Positions 1 to 8,913 are shown, numbered from the stretch's first letter. The stretch: DNA of 64,000 nucleotides from Haloarchaeobius sp. FL176 (GCF_024609245.1 NZ_JANJYH010000013.1:17680-81679), one strand, 5' to 3'. Notes: generated from the letters alone by a model not told the origin. Program-made: numbers and translations.

Positions 1-35
1 GTCATCCCCACGCCCGCACGGGGGCGGAGCGGTAC

Positions 36-42
36 TTTTAAA
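36..42 (+). promoter_or_regulatory. TATA box of tfe
   Basis: The sequence TTTTAAA is centred 29 nt upstream of the tfe ATG at 68. That is the usual archaeal TATA-to-start-site distance, so the transcript probably starts at or within a few bases of the start codon. Confidence 0.6.
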
Positions 43-67
43 CGCGTGAGAGCCTCGAATTACGACA

Positions 68-592
68 ATGGCTTTTGAGGAGCTCCTGGAAGACCCTGTC
101 ATCCAAAAGTACCTCCACGAGCTGGTCGGTCCGAAGGGCATGCCGGTCGCGGCCGCCCCGCCGGACGGCGAGGTCACCGACGAGGAACTCGCAGAGGAAC
201 TGGACCTGGAGCTCAACGACGTGCGCCGGGCCCTGTTCATCCTCTACGAGAACGACCTCGCCTCGTACCGACGGCTCCGCGACGAGGACTCCGGCTGGCT
301 CACCTACCTGTGGACGTTCCAGTACGAGAACATCCCGGAGAACTTAGAGGAGGAGATGTACCGACTGCTCGACACGCTGGAGGACCGCAACGAGTACGAG
401 CGAAACCACGAGTTCTACCTCTGTGAGGTCTGTTCCATCCGATTCGAGTTCGGCGAGGCGATGGATTTCGGCTTCGAGTGCCCCGAGTGTGGCTCGCCGG
501 TGGAGTCGATGGACAACGAGATGCTGGTCACGGCGATGGAAGAGCGCCTCGCGGCGCTTCGTGACGAACTGAACGTGGACGCGAGCGCATAA
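68..592 (+). CDS. tfe: Transcription initiation factor E alpha subunit (TFE)
   Basis: This 174-residue protein is the archaeal counterpart of the TFIIE alpha N-terminal half. TFE helps TBP and TFB open promoter DNA for RNA polymerase. Residues 1-85 form an extended winged helix with an acidic charge pattern. Residues 119-141 form a zinc ribbon with cysteines C119, C122, C138 and C141 in two CxxC pairs. Length and order match the family. The start is fixed by the TATA box 29 nt upstream. The last base of its stop codon is the first base of the next gene's ATG at 592, so the two genes are probably co-transcribed. Identification is firm. Confidence 0.96.
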   Translation: MAFEELLEDPVIQKYLHELVGPKGMPVAAAPPDGEVTDEELAEELDLELNDVRRALFILYENDLASYRRLRDEDSGWLTYLWTFQYENIPENLEEEMYRLLDTLEDRNEYERNHEFYLCEVCSIRFEFGEAMDFGFECPECGSPVESMDNEMLVTAMEERLAALRDELNVDASA

Positions 593-1266
593 TGGTCGTC
601 CTGGCAACCAAGCTGTACGTCGAGGGCGACGCGAGAGACCGGTCGATGGACGCACTGCGCGCACTGGTCGACAACGAGGTCGGAGAGCTCGACGTCGAGT
701 ACGACATCGGCGTCAGACACGACGACTTCCCGACCGTGACCATCGAGGGGCCCGACGCCGTCGCGGCCCGGAACGTGCTCGTCGAGGAGTACGGCGAGAT
801 ACTGCCCCAGCTCGAGGCGGGCGAGACCTACGTCGGCACCCTCCAGCGGTGGGACGACGAAGGGTTCGTCCTCGACGCCGGACAGCACGTCCGCATCTCG
901 GCCGACCAGCTCGGCCTCGGGCAGGGGACGCCCGAGCAGATCCGGGACCGGTTCGGCATCGTCCAGCACCTGCCGATGCGGTTCGTCTACGGCGGCGACG
1001 ACGAGCCGTCCCGGCTGGCGGACGAGGAGATCGACCGACTGTACGACTGGACCCGGGGCACGGGCCGCCTGAACGTCAACAGCGCGACCCGCGGCGAGGT
1101 CCGCGCGACGGTCAACCGCGCCGGCCACGCCCAGGACATCGTCACCGTCGAACGCCTCGGCCTGCTCGAACAGTCCGTCGTCTGCCGCGAGGGCACCGAC
1201 CCGCCGGGTCTGCTCGCCAGCGTCGGCGAGTATCTCCCGGCCGAACTGAAGTGCGTCGTCCCATAG
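592..1266 (+). CDS. DUF2110 family protein
   Basis: This 224-residue protein resembles the archaeal DUF2110 family, which is often encoded directly behind tfe and has no established biochemical role. It has no signal peptide or membrane segment, so it is probably cytoplasmic. The N-terminal part alternates strands and acidic loops, and a central stretch (about 70-140) looks like a small beta barrel. The ATG overlaps the tfe stop codon by one base, which supports translational coupling and a role connected with transcription or RNA. The family call comes from context and overall resemblance; the function is unknown. Confidence 0.8.
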   Translation: MVVLATKLYVEGDARDRSMDALRALVDNEVGELDVEYDIGVRHDDFPTVTIEGPDAVAARNVLVEEYGEILPQLEAGETYVGTLQRWDDEGFVLDAGQHVRISADQLGLGQGTPEQIRDRFGIVQHLPMRFVYGGDDEPSRLADEEIDRLYDWTRGTGRLNVNSATRGEVRATVNRAGHAQDIVTVERLGLLEQSVVCREGTDPPGLLASVGEYLPAELKCVVP

Positions 1267-1267
1267 T

Positions 1268-2083
1268 ATGAACCGTCGACTGCTGCTCGGAGTCGGTCTG
1301 GCCCTGCTGCTCGCCGCCAGCGCCGGCTGTCTCGGGCTGTTCGGGAACGGCATCTCCGACTCACAGCTGGACCGCAACGCGACGTACGACTGGCACGAGG
1401 TACCGGACTGGAGCACGACCAACGACAGGGTCGAGCCCGTCGAGGGCCCGGGGACGACGGACGTGTTCGTCAACGTCACCGGCGAGTCGTACTACGCGAT
1501 CTACCACATAGACAACCGCACCGACGAGGAGTTCGAGGTGTGGACCCGGGGCATCAGCAACGACAACCCGGTCGACATCTCGGCGCTCCGGTTCCGTTAT
1601 CCGAACGGAACCACGCTGAACGGCTCCCAGCTCCGGGTGTACAAGACGAACTACCGCACCCACGTCGTGCTCCCGACCGAGGAGGAGGGCGACACGGTCA
1701 ACGGGACACTCGCGTTCTCCGGCCCCGCCGAGCCCAAGCACTTCCGACTCTGGAACTACATGGAGGGCACCCACGAGGTCGTCCTGCCCTCCGGCTTCCG
1801 CACCTCCTTCTTCCTGTTCGGGCAGGTCGTCCCCTCGGCGGACAACAGCTTCGTCGACGACGACAACCGGCTCCACCTCGAGTGGACCGACGAGGACGAC
1901 CCCGTCTCCGGCCGGATGACGATCAAGTACTACCTCCAGCGGGACTACTACATCTTCACCGGCACCGCAATCATCCTCGGGCTGGCCGCGCTCGTGGGAA
2001 TGGGCTACTACTGGTACCAGATCCGCGAGCTCACCGAGCTGCGCGAGGAGATGGGCTTCGACAGCGGCGACGGCCCGGGCTGA
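1268..2083 (+). CDS. Membrane-anchored lipoprotein (DUF5803-like)
   Basis: This is a 271-residue exported protein. Residues 1-21 form a hydrophobic leader ending in a lipobox (SAGC), so the mature N-terminus is probably lipid-modified at C21. The middle is an acidic, beta-rich extracellular domain with several NxT/NxS sequons. A hydrophobic segment at about residues 225-247 (GTAIILGLAALVGMGYYW) would cross the membrane a second time, leaving a short charged tail in the cytoplasm. It starts 1 nt after the DUF2110 stop, so it belongs to the tfe operon. I recognise it as a haloarchaeal protein of the DUF5803 kind but no function is known. Confidence 0.75.
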   Translation: MNRRLLLGVGLALLLAASAGCLGLFGNGISDSQLDRNATYDWHEVPDWSTTNDRVEPVEGPGTTDVFVNVTGESYYAIYHIDNRTDEEFEVWTRGISNDNPVDISALRFRYPNGTTLNGSQLRVYKTNYRTHVVLPTEEEGDTVNGTLAFSGPAEPKHFRLWNYMEGTHEVVLPSGFRTSFFLFGQVVPSADNSFVDDDNRLHLEWTDEDDPVSGRMTIKYYLQRDYYIFTGTAIILGLAALVGMGYYWYQIRELTELREEMGFDSGDGPG

Positions 2084-2131
2084 CTCCCCGCTAGCGCGCG
2101 TTTTTTGTCCACGCCGACCCTTGCAGGAGGT

Positions 2132-2824
2132 ATGCGCGTAGCCGTCGTGACCGTCGGCGACGAACTCCTGAGTGGCGACACGACGAACACCAACGCGACG
2201 TGGCTCTGCCGTCGGCTCACCGAACGGGGCGTCGAGGTCGAACGCGTCCTGACCGTGCCCGACGACGTGAGCGACATCGCGCAGGTGGTCAACGAGTCGC
2301 TGGCGGCGTACGACGCGGTCGTCGTCACCGGCGGGCTCGGCCCGACACACGACGACATGACGATGGAGGGCGTCGCCGCCGCGGTCGGCCGCGAGGTCGA
2401 GGCGAACGCGGAGGCGGAGGCGTGGCTCACCGAGCAGGGTGGCTACGCGGCGAGCGACCTCGCGCCCGGCACCACGCATCTGCCCGCCGGGGCGCGGGTC
2501 CTGCACAACGAGGTCGGCGTCGCGCCCGGCTGTGTCGTCGAGTCGGTGTACGTCCTCCCTGGCGTGCCCGAGGAGATGAAAGGGATGTTCGAGTCGGTCG
2601 CGCCGGAGTTCAGCGGGACGGTTCGTCACGTCGAGGTCGTCGACGCGGACGAGCCGGAGTCGGCGCTCGTCGAGCGGTTCGCCGAACTGCGCGACCGGTT
2701 CGACGTGCAGGTCGGGAGCTATCCGGGCGAGACGGTGTCGGTGAAGCTCTCGGGGGTCGACGAGGAGGAGGTTCGCGAGGCCGCGGGCTGGCTGCGCGAG
2801 CGGGTCGACGCCCCCGAGGCGTAG
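2132..2824 (+). CDS. Molybdopterin-binding-fold (MoaB/CinA N-domain) protein
   Basis: This 230-residue protein has the molybdopterin-binding fold shared by MoaB, Mog and the N-terminal domain of CinA. Diagnostic stretches are GDELLSGDTTNTNA near the N-terminus and VTGGLGPTHDDMT at about residues 69-81. The C-terminal pyridine-nucleotide amidase domain of full CinA is absent, so this is the stand-alone version common in archaea, whose substrate is uncertain. I chose the ATG at 2132 because it follows the purine-rich GCAGGAGGT and begins right at the first conserved strand. A TTG 27 nt upstream would add an unlikely extension. It is unlikely to be a true molybdenum-cofactor enzyme without partner genes nearby. 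Confidence 0.85.
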   Translation: MRVAVVTVGDELLSGDTTNTNATWLCRRLTERGVEVERVLTVPDDVSDIAQVVNESLAAYDAVVVTGGLGPTHDDMTMEGVAAAVGREVEANAEAEAWLTEQGGYAASDLAPGTTHLPAGARVLHNEVGVAPGCVVESVYVLPGVPEEMKGMFESVAPEFSGTVRHVEVVDADEPESALVERFAELRDRFDVQVGSYPGETVSVKLSGVDEEEVREAAGWLRERVDAPEA

Positions 2825-2830
2825 GCCCGA

Positions 2831-3982
2831 TCAGGCGACCCGGTCGTCGGGCAGCCCGGTGCCGAACTCGCGCTGCATCGAGAGCGCGTGAGCGAAGTCT
2901 GCCTCGGAGAGCACGCCGACGACCGAGCCGTCCCGGGTCACCAGCGCGTTCTTCGTCCGTGCACTGTTCAACGCCGCCAGCGTCTCGAAGGCGTCGCCGG
3001 TGACCTCGAACTGGGGTACCTCCTTCGCAACAGTGCCGATCGTGGTGGTCTCCCGGTCGTCCGGGTCGACGGAACGCATGTCCGCCAGCGTGACGATGCC
3101 CACGACGCTTCCGTGTTCGTCGGTCACCGGATAGGTGGTCCGGCGCTCGCGGAACATCCGCTCGGTGAACGCCGCGACGGTCTCGTCGGCGGGGACCGTC
3201 GGCACGTCCCTGCTCATGACGTCCGCGACGGTGATGCCCTCCAGCAGCTCGTCGAGCAGCACGGTCCGGGACTCCGAGGTCGCCGCGCCGTAGATGAACA
3301 GCGCGAGTAGCAGCAGGATGGGGTCGAAGTTGAGGGCACCGACGACCGCAAAGAGCATCGCGAAGACGATGCCGATGCGGGCGGCGATGCGCGTCGCACT
3401 CCCGTACGGGCGGTTCCGAGCGAGCAGTGCCCGGAGGATGCGCCCGCCGTCCATCGGGAACGCGGGCAGCATGTTGAACACCGCGAGGGTGACGTTCGCG
3501 ACGGCCAGCCAGCCGAAGACGAACTGCGCGGCGGGAAGCGACGACGGCGTCACGAGCAACAGCCCGGCCGCGAGGCCAGCGGTGGCGACGCTGGTCGCCG
3601 GCCCGGCGATGGCGATCCAGAACTCCCTGTTCCACTCGCGGGGAATCTCCGACAGCGCGGCGAGCCCGCCGAGAATCCAGAGCGTGATGGACTCGATGCC
3701 GAGGCCGTAGCGGAGTGCGACCCAGGCGTGGCCCAGCTCGTGCAGCGTGACGCTGACGAACAGCCCGACCGCCGCGGCCGTGCCGACGAGCCAGGGCGTC
3801 GACCCGGCCTGCAGGGCCTCCGTGTCGACCGCGACGCCGAACGCACTCTCAATCCACCCCGCGTAGAGCCCGATCTGCTCGCCGCTGCCGAGCAGCCAGG
3901 CGAGTATCGGCAGGAACACCACCAGAGAGATGTTGATACGGATCGGGATACCCCAGACGCTGAGAACGGTAACGTTTCGCAT
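2831..3982 (-). CDS. Site-2 protease family zinc metalloprotease with CBS pair
   Basis: This 383-residue intramembrane protease belongs to peptidase family M50. The zinc motif HELGH is at residues 81-85 inside a membrane helix. The second motif, NxxPxFPxDGGR, is at about 170-181 and supplies the third ligand D178. Six or so hydrophobic segments cover residues 1-240. Two tandem CBS domains follow at about 250-375, which in other proteins bind adenosine nucleotides and could tune the protease to energy state. Family members cut membrane-bound regulators; the substrate here is unknown. It converges with the gene ending at 2824, only 6 bp away. Confidence 0.92.
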   Translation of the reverse strand: MRNVTVLSVWGIPIRINISLVVFLPILAWLLGSGEQIGLYAGWIESAFGVAVDTEALQAGSTPWLVGTAAAVGLFVSVTLHELGHAWVALRYGLGIESITLWILGGLAALSEIPREWNREFWIAIAGPATSVATAGLAAGLLLVTPSSLPAAQFVFGWLAVANVTLAVFNMLPAFPMDGGRILRALLARNRPYGSATRIAARIGIVFAMLFAVVGALNFDPILLLLALFIYGAATSESRTVLLDELLEGITVADVMSRDVPTVPADETVAAFTERMFRERRTTYPVTDEHGSVVGIVTLADMRSVDPDDRETTTIGTVAKEVPQFEVTGDAFETLAALNSARTKNALVTRDGSVVGVLSEADFAHALSMQREFGTGLPDDRVA

Positions 3983-4031
3983 ACGCCCCTCTATGAGGGT
4001 TGGTGGGTTAAAACAGCCGCATGGTCGTGGT

Positions 4032-4148
4032 TTACCGGTAGATGTGGAGCAGCCAGCCGACAGTCAGTGCCAGACTCGCGACGAGGACGACCCACCCGGT
4101 GCCCGGGAACGGCAGCGCGTTGCTGGTTTCGAGGACGAGGTTCATCAT
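4032..4148 (-). CDS. Small membrane protein, 38 residues
   Basis: A short reading frame on the minus strand starts with two consecutive ATG codons at 4148 and ends with TAA at 4032. It encodes 38 residues with one clean transmembrane segment at about residues 16-35 (GTGWVVLVASLALTVGWLL) and a basic end (HIYR). The codon use has the strong third-position GC bias of neighbouring genes. It lies between the protease start and a divergent small gene. Similar tiny single-span proteins are common in haloarchaea. No function can be given. It may be a chance frame, but the clean composition and double start argue for a gene. Confidence 0.5.
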   Translation of the reverse strand: MMNLVLETSNALPFPGTGWVVLVASLALTVGWLLHIYR

Positions 4149-4239
4149 AGCTCGCGCTTGCGTCCCCGGTAGCTTAAACGTTCACATGTCGGGAAGGCGG
4201 GCCGGAGCGTTCACGGCTCCGAGGCCCCAAGGCCGTGGT

Positions 4240-4404
4240 ATGACCGACTGGAACTGCGCGCTCCCGGGTGGTATCGGTGGAGCCATCGGCACCGCCGTCG
4301 CGGTCGTCGGCTCGCTGGGCACGTGGGGTGGGGCGGTCGCGGCCGGGACGGGTGCGCTGCTGGCCCTGGTCGCGTACTACGCCGTGACCGGGTTGCCGGA
4401 GTAG
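4240..4404 (+). CDS. Small two-span membrane protein, 54 residues
   Basis: The frame from ATG 4240 to TAG 4404 encodes 54 residues with two glycine- and alanine-rich hydrophobic segments (about 9-27 and 30-48), joined by a very short turn. It lies 64 bp ahead of the NAD-kinase-like gene on the same strand. The family is not recognised. A small membrane protein of this size is typical of the haloarchaeal small proteome. The codon pattern agrees with coding sequence. Confidence 0.6.
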   Translation: MTDWNCALPGGIGGAIGTAVAVVGSLGTWGGAVAAGTGALLALVAYYAVTGLPE

Positions 4405-4468
4405 CCGGCTCCGTGGCCCGGTGCCGGAAGCGCGTCCTTTTTCCACCGGACTGACCAAGGGACGGCAC

Positions 4469-5533
4469 ATGCGAATCGGGGTCGTCGTCAACCCCATCGC
4501 CGGGATGGGAGGACGGGTCGGACTGAAGGGAACCGACGGGAAGGTCGCGGAGGCACGCGAACGTGGCGCGGAGCCGCGCGCACCCGAACGGGCCGTCGAA
4601 GCGCTGACGACGCTCCGTGAGGCCGCCGGCGAGCCCCTCGAACTGTTCGTCGCTGGCGGCGAGATGGGTGAACGGGCGGCCCGAGACGCCGGCTTCGAGC
4701 CGACCGTCGTCACCGACCCCGGCGACGAGACTGGCGCGGCGGACACCCGCGCGGCGGTCGACGCGTTCATCGACGCCGACGTGGATCTCGTGCTGTTCGT
4801 CGGCGGCGACGGGACGGCCGTCGACGTGGCGAAGACCCTGCAGGCCGCCGGCGTCGACACGCCGATGCTCGGCGTGCCGGCTGGCGTGAAGATCTACTCC
4901 TCGGTGTTCGCCGTGACGCCCAGGGACGCGGGGCGCGTGGCGGCGACGTTCGAGCGCGTCGCGGACCGCGAGGTGAACGACATCGACGAGGACGCCTACC
5001 GGGGCGGCGAGGTACGGACGACGCTCCACGCCGTCGTCCCCGTGCCGGTCGCCGAAGCCGTGCAGTCGTCGAAACAGGTCGGCGGCGGAACCGTCGAATC
5101 GCTCGCGGAGGGATTCGCCGAGGAGGTCGACCCCGGAGTGACCTACGTCCTCGCGCCGGGGAGCACCGTCGGGACCATCAAGCGCGAACTCGGGTTCGAA
5201 CCGTCGCCGCTGGGGGTGGACGTCTGGCGCGACGGCGAGGTGCTGGCGTACGACGCGACCGAGGACGAGATTCTCGACGTGCTCGGTGAGCGGAACGTCA
5301 TCGTCGTCTCGCCCATCGGCGGCCAGGGGTTCATCTTCGGGCGGGGCAATCACCAGATCTCTCCGGCGGTCATCGAACGCAGCGACGTCGAGGTCGTCGC
5401 CTCCCGGAACAAACTGGACGACGTGGGGGTCCTCCGGGTTGACACCGACGACGAGACGGTCAACGAGTCGCTCCGCGGGTGGCAGCAGGTTCGCGTCGGC
5501 AGGTACGAACGACGGCTTCTGAAGGTCGTGTAA
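4469..5533 (+). CDS. ATP-NAD kinase family protein
   Basis: This 354-residue protein has the diacylglycerol/NAD kinase fold. The N-terminus carries the hallmark NPIAGMGGRVGLKGTDG (about residues 8-24). The nucleotide loop FVGGDGTAVDVAK at about 110-122 holds the GGDG motif of NAD kinases. The sequence is of the long archaeal AcoX-like subgroup rather than the short housekeeping NAD kinase, so phosphorylation of NAD is likely but the true acceptor is not certain. The ATG at 4469 sits directly before the first beta strand; an upstream start at 4421 would add a non-conserved extension. Confidence 0.88.
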   Translation: MRIGVVVNPIAGMGGRVGLKGTDGKVAEARERGAEPRAPERAVEALTTLREAAGEPLELFVAGGEMGERAARDAGFEPTVVTDPGDETGAADTRAAVDAFIDADVDLVLFVGGDGTAVDVAKTLQAAGVDTPMLGVPAGVKIYSSVFAVTPRDAGRVAATFERVADREVNDIDEDAYRGGEVRTTLHAVVPVPVAEAVQSSKQVGGGTVESLAEGFAEEVDPGVTYVLAPGSTVGTIKRELGFEPSPLGVDVWRDGEVLAYDATEDEILDVLGERNVIVVSPIGGQGFIFGRGNHQISPAVIERSDVEVVASRNKLDDVGVLRVDTDDETVNESLRGWQQVRVGRYERRLLKVV

Positions 5534-5627
5534 CGCGTTTCCGCACGGTAGCAACTTTCTCTCTCCCGACGAAAATACGTACAGAGTAATATTATTGAGT
5601 ACTACGTGATATAATCGTAAGGCAGTC

Positions 5628-5637
5628 AAATATAAGG
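5628..5637 (+). promoter_or_regulatory. TATA box of the phoU-like gene
   Basis: AAATATAAGG is centred about 29 nt upstream of the ATG at 5661, consistent with a leaderless transcript. The 50 bp further upstream (5573-5625) is unusually AT-rich for this genome and may hold regulator sites. Confidence 0.6.
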
Positions 5638-5660
5638 TCTTCCCATGGCTACTGGAGGGC

Positions 5661-6692
5661 ATGGAAACGCGAAAGGTCCAGCGGCTCGGGCCGTCCACGC
5701 TGGCGATGACGCTGCCCGCGGAGTGGGCGAAGGAGCAGAACGTCGAAAAGGGTGACGAGGTGTCGCTGCGGATGGGCGGTAAAGGGACGCTGACGGTGAT
5801 GCCGGAGTCGGTGAACACCGAGGAGTCCGAGGCGATCATCCACGCGGACAATCTGGACGCGGACGCCGTCGAACGCGCCATCGTCGCCCAGTACGTGCTC
5901 GGGCGACGGGTCATCCGCGTCGTCCACGAGGGCGGCACCCTCCCCTCGGAGCACATCAACGCGGTCTACCAGGCCGAGACGCAGCTGATGGGCCTCGGCG
6001 TCATCGAGGAGACGCCAGAGAGCATCGCCATCCGCTGCTCCGTCGACCCGGAGGACTTCACGCTCGACAACCTCCTCGAACGGCTCGAATCGACCGGGTC
6101 CACGATGCGCGGCGAGGCGATCAAAGCGCTCGCCCACGGGAACCCCGACATGGCCCAGCGCGCGCTCAACCGCGAGCGGCAGGCGAACAAGATCTTCGTG
6201 CTGATGCTGCGGCTCATCTTCACGGCCTACCAGAACCCGAACCTCGCGCGCGCGGTTGGCCTCGACGAGGGCTTCCCGCTCATCGGCTACCGCTCCATCG
6301 CCAAGAACCTCGAACTGACCGCCGACAACGCCGAGGACATCGCCGAGATCGTCATGGAGGCCGAGAACCACACGCTCAACGTGGAGCAGCCCGTGATGCG
6401 CCGCATCCGTGAGTTCACCGAGAAGGTCGACGAGATCACCGCCCTGGCGGTCGAGGCGGCCGTCGAGCGCGACTACGACAAGACCATCGAGGTGCGTCGG
6501 CTGTTCCACGAGATCAGCGACCGCGAGCGCGAGATCCTCGACGACCTCCCCGAGATGGACAACGAGGACCTCCTCCAGGTCCGCGAGGTGCTCGTGAGCC
6601 TCCAGCAGACCGCCCAGTACGCGATGCGGAACGCCGAGATAGCGGTCAACCTGGCGCTCAACGAGCAGTCAGAGCACGTCGAGATCCACTGA
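5661..6692 (+). CDS. AbrB-PhoU domain phosphate uptake regulator
   Basis: This 343-residue protein joins an N-terminal AbrB/SpoVT-type swapped-hairpin DNA-binding domain (residues 1-50, METRKVQRLGPSTLAMTLP) to two helical PhoU domains (about 120-210 and 225-330). PhoU domains sense phosphate-transporter state, and in haloarchaea this fusion is thought to act as a transcriptional regulator of phosphate uptake. The acidic helix repeats around 230-330 carry the metal-binding-like E/D pattern of PhoU. No pst genes are adjacent, so it acts in trans if at all. The start is set by the TATA box 29 nt upstream. Confidence 0.88.
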   Translation: METRKVQRLGPSTLAMTLPAEWAKEQNVEKGDEVSLRMGGKGTLTVMPESVNTEESEAIIHADNLDADAVERAIVAQYVLGRRVIRVVHEGGTLPSEHINAVYQAETQLMGLGVIEETPESIAIRCSVDPEDFTLDNLLERLESTGSTMRGEAIKALAHGNPDMAQRALNRERQANKIFVLMLRLIFTAYQNPNLARAVGLDEGFPLIGYRSIAKNLELTADNAEDIAEIVMEAENHTLNVEQPVMRRIREFTEKVDEITALAVEAAVERDYDKTIEVRRLFHEISDREREILDDLPEMDNEDLLQVREVLVSLQQTAQYAMRNAEIAVNLALNEQSEHVEIH

Positions 6693-6759
6693 GCGGGTCC
6701 TCTTCTCTGTCCGGAGCTGTCGCTGAGTGGGTGTTGCTACAACCACCGGAGCGACGGCC

Positions 6760-7137
6760 TCAGTCGGCCGTCGCTTCCGGCATCCGTTCCTCGTCAGTGG
6801 TGTCCGCGGACTCGGGGTCGGTCTTCGCGACCGTCAGCGGGCTCCGACTCGTTATCTCGCAGTCGAAGGCCGGATGCTCCGCGAAGTGTCGCACCAGCAT
6901 GTGTCGGCGCGAGCCCGTGATGCCGGTCCGGCCGACCGCCTCGGCCCCGAACTCGTCGGGCAGGCGCTCGTACAGCCGGCGGACGGTCTCGAAGCTCTCG
7001 AACACCTTCGCGTTCCCGGCGGAGTCGGCCCCGCGACGGGTCACCTCGTAGGAACCGTCCTCGCGGTGGACGCCAGTGGTGCGGAAGAACTCCCGACGTT
7101 CGACCAGTGCGTCGCCGATCTGGTCCTGCAGCGCCAT
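6760..7137 (-). CDS. DUF7528-like protein, start uncertain
   Basis: The conserved body (EREFFRTTGVHREDGSY type, with HMLVRHFAEHPAFDCEI near the C-terminus) resembles a small haloarchaeal family I associate with DUF7528. The first ATG in frame is at 7137, giving 125 residues. Coding character continues upstream in the same frame for about 41 codons to a TGA at 7261-7263, but that stretch has no ATG, GTG or TTG. An ATG at 7262-7264 exists in another frame, 28 nt downstream of a TTTATTA box. The true N-terminus may therefore need a rare start codon or a frameshift. No function is known. Confidence 0.7.
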   Translation of the reverse strand: MALQDQIGDALVERREFFRTTGVHREDGSYEVTRRGADSAGNAKVFESFETVRRLYERLPDEFGAEAVGRTGITGSRRHMLVRHFAEHPAFDCEITSRSPLTVAKTDPESADTTDEERMPEATAD

Positions 7138-7329
7138 GGCTTCTCGGCGCGTGAGCGTCCGGTCCGATTCACCGATAGAAACGACAATCGACTCTGGAGT
7201 GGATTCGACGGTGATCTCGTTACCGTCGGAGAACTCGACCAGGAGACTGGGTACTCCGTGTCATGTATCCAACCGTGAGCGTGCCTGGGTAATAAATATG
7301 TTGCCGGCGTCAGCACTCGCCGCCCCGGT

Positions 7330-8541
7330 TCACGCGATTCTTGCCACATCCGTCGCGCGGACGCCGAGGATGCCGTCACCGTCGGTGGTCGTGCCGCCAC
7401 CGCTCGTGGTGCCGTCGTCGCCGGAGTCACCGTCGGTGGCCGTGCCGCCGCTCCCGTCGCCGGTCGTGGTCCCGTCACTGCTGCCGGTGGTGCCGTCGTC
7501 GGGCTCCGACCCGTCCGTGCCGTTCCCGCCAGCGGCGTCGGTCGCGTCCTTCGTGCCGAAGATGTCCGTCTCGATGGTCTCGGCGTAGGTGAACCGGTCC
7601 ATCGGAATCTGGATGCTGGTCCCGCTGATCTCGGTGGTCACGCTGAAGTCGATCCGCAGGTCCGTCACCTGGTCGCGCTGCAGGTGGCTCACCCACCACT
7701 CGTCGAGGTTCGCGTTCTCGATGGTCGTCACGGTCCGCACCTGGGTAACCTCGCCGGGTTCGAGGACGTACTCGCGGGTGTTCGTCCCCTCACCGACCGT
7801 GATGTTGTTCATGTTCACCGCGTACTCGATCTGCGAGATGGGGATGGCGTAGGGTTTCGGGTTGTAGACGTAGAAGTCGAGCACGATGGGCGTCGACTCG
7901 TTGGTCACATCTCCCCACTGGCCGGCGGTCCGGTTGACGTAGAGCACGGGGTCGTCGACCAGCGGCCGGTCAGCGTTCACCTCGCGCGTCTCGGTCGAGT
8001 TGAACGACGAGAGCAGGTCCGTGTCGATGGTCCGCTGCTGGGGGACCGCGAAGGAGCGCCCGACGAGCCCCGACCGGATGCTCGCGTCGATGCGCACGTC
8101 GGTCTGCTCGCCGCGGCGGATGTGGCTGGCCCACCACCGGGGAATCTTCTCGTTCTGGAGGTAGCTCCGCGTCGTCACCGTCGACTGCCCCGGTCCCACG
8201 TCGATTCCCGACCGCTGGCCGCTCGCCATCGTGATGTTGTTCATCGCGACCTCGTACTCGGCCGAGACGCCGAGGAAGCCGGTCCCGACCGGGTTCGGGT
8301 TCTGGACCCCGAGCTCCGTCTCGATGACGGTCGTCGACTCGTTGGTCTCGCCGAACCGGTTCTCGACGCCAGTGACCGAGGGGACACCGAGGAAGCCGAG
8401 GAGGGACGCCGCGACGACCACGCCGGCGAGGCCGGCCACGAGGACCGCCCCGATACGGAGTTTGCTGCCGAACAGGACGCCTTTCACCGCGGCGAAGCCC
8501 CCACCCGTCGACCCTTCACCTGTGTCCGTTCCGTCTGTCAT
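7330..8541 (-). CDS. LEA type 2 (WHy domain) family membrane protein
   Basis: This 403-residue protein has an N-terminal cytoplasmic tail, one transmembrane anchor (about residues 30-53) and two tandem LEA-2/WHy-like beta domains (about 55-195 and 200-340), each carrying the NPNPVG or NPKPYAIP signature of the family. A threonine-, glycine- and aspartate-rich tail follows from about 345. LEA-2 domains in plants and prokaryotes are linked to desiccation and salt stress; the archaeal role is not established. The protein is probably surface exposed, with many NxT/NxS sequons. It converges with no neighbour and has its own promoter region toward 8600. Confidence 0.85.
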   Translation of the reverse strand: MTDGTDTGEGSTGGGFAAVKGVLFGSKLRIGAVLVAGLAGVVVAASLLGFLGVPSVTGVENRFGETNESTTVIETELGVQNPNPVGTGFLGVSAEYEVAMNNITMASGQRSGIDVGPGQSTVTTRSYLQNEKIPRWWASHIRRGEQTDVRIDASIRSGLVGRSFAVPQQRTIDTDLLSSFNSTETREVNADRPLVDDPVLYVNRTAGQWGDVTNESTPIVLDFYVYNPKPYAIPISQIEYAVNMNNITVGEGTNTREYVLEPGEVTQVRTVTTIENANLDEWWVSHLQRDQVTDLRIDFSVTTEISGTSIQIPMDRFTYAETIETDIFGTKDATDAAGGNGTDGSEPDDGTTGSSDGTTTGDGSGGTATDGDSGDDGTTSGGGTTTDGDGILGVRATDVARIA

Positions 8542-8652
8542 TCCTGTGGACCGACGTTCCCCCTGGGTAAAAGGCCTTCAGCCAACGTTCTTTGGCCGCA
8601 GCCCCCGCCGTCGACAGCAGGGATTAAGACCCTCCCGTCGATAGTGACGGCC

Positions 8653-8868
8653 ATGAGCCAACACACGTCCGGGTCGAGCGACAAGGCGATCGGGTTCTCC
8701 ACCGCCTTCGGTGTCGGCGCCGTCCTGAGCGCCGTGGCGATGGGCGTCTTCGGCATCCAGTACCTCGATGGCACGTCGAGCGCGCAGGCTGCGGGCAGTG
8801 CCGCCTTCGCGGGCGCGATGATCTTCGCGATGCTCTCGGTCTTCGCACTGCAGTGGTGGGACCAGTAG
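8653..8868 (+). CDS. Small membrane protein (DUF7525-like)
   Basis: This 71-residue protein has two transmembrane segments (about residues 14-36 and 47-68) and a hydrophilic serine-rich N-terminus. It matches my memory of a haloarchaeal family named DUF7525, but the name is tentative. It is divergent from the LEA-type gene, with about 110 bp between the two starts. Function unknown. Confidence 0.75.
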   Translation: MSQHTSGSSDKAIGFSTAFGVGAVLSAVAMGVFGIQYLDGTSSAQAAGSAAFAGAMIFAMLSVFALQWWDQ

Positions 8869-8913
8869 AGCAAAAATCGTTATTAGCGTGAGGCCCCTAT
8901 CTACACGTAGACG

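Noticed and set aside
415..1479. Long minus-strand frame opposite tfe and DUF2110
   Set aside because: It is a shadow of the plus-strand genes. In this GC-rich genome, antisense frames stay open because of third-position GC bias.
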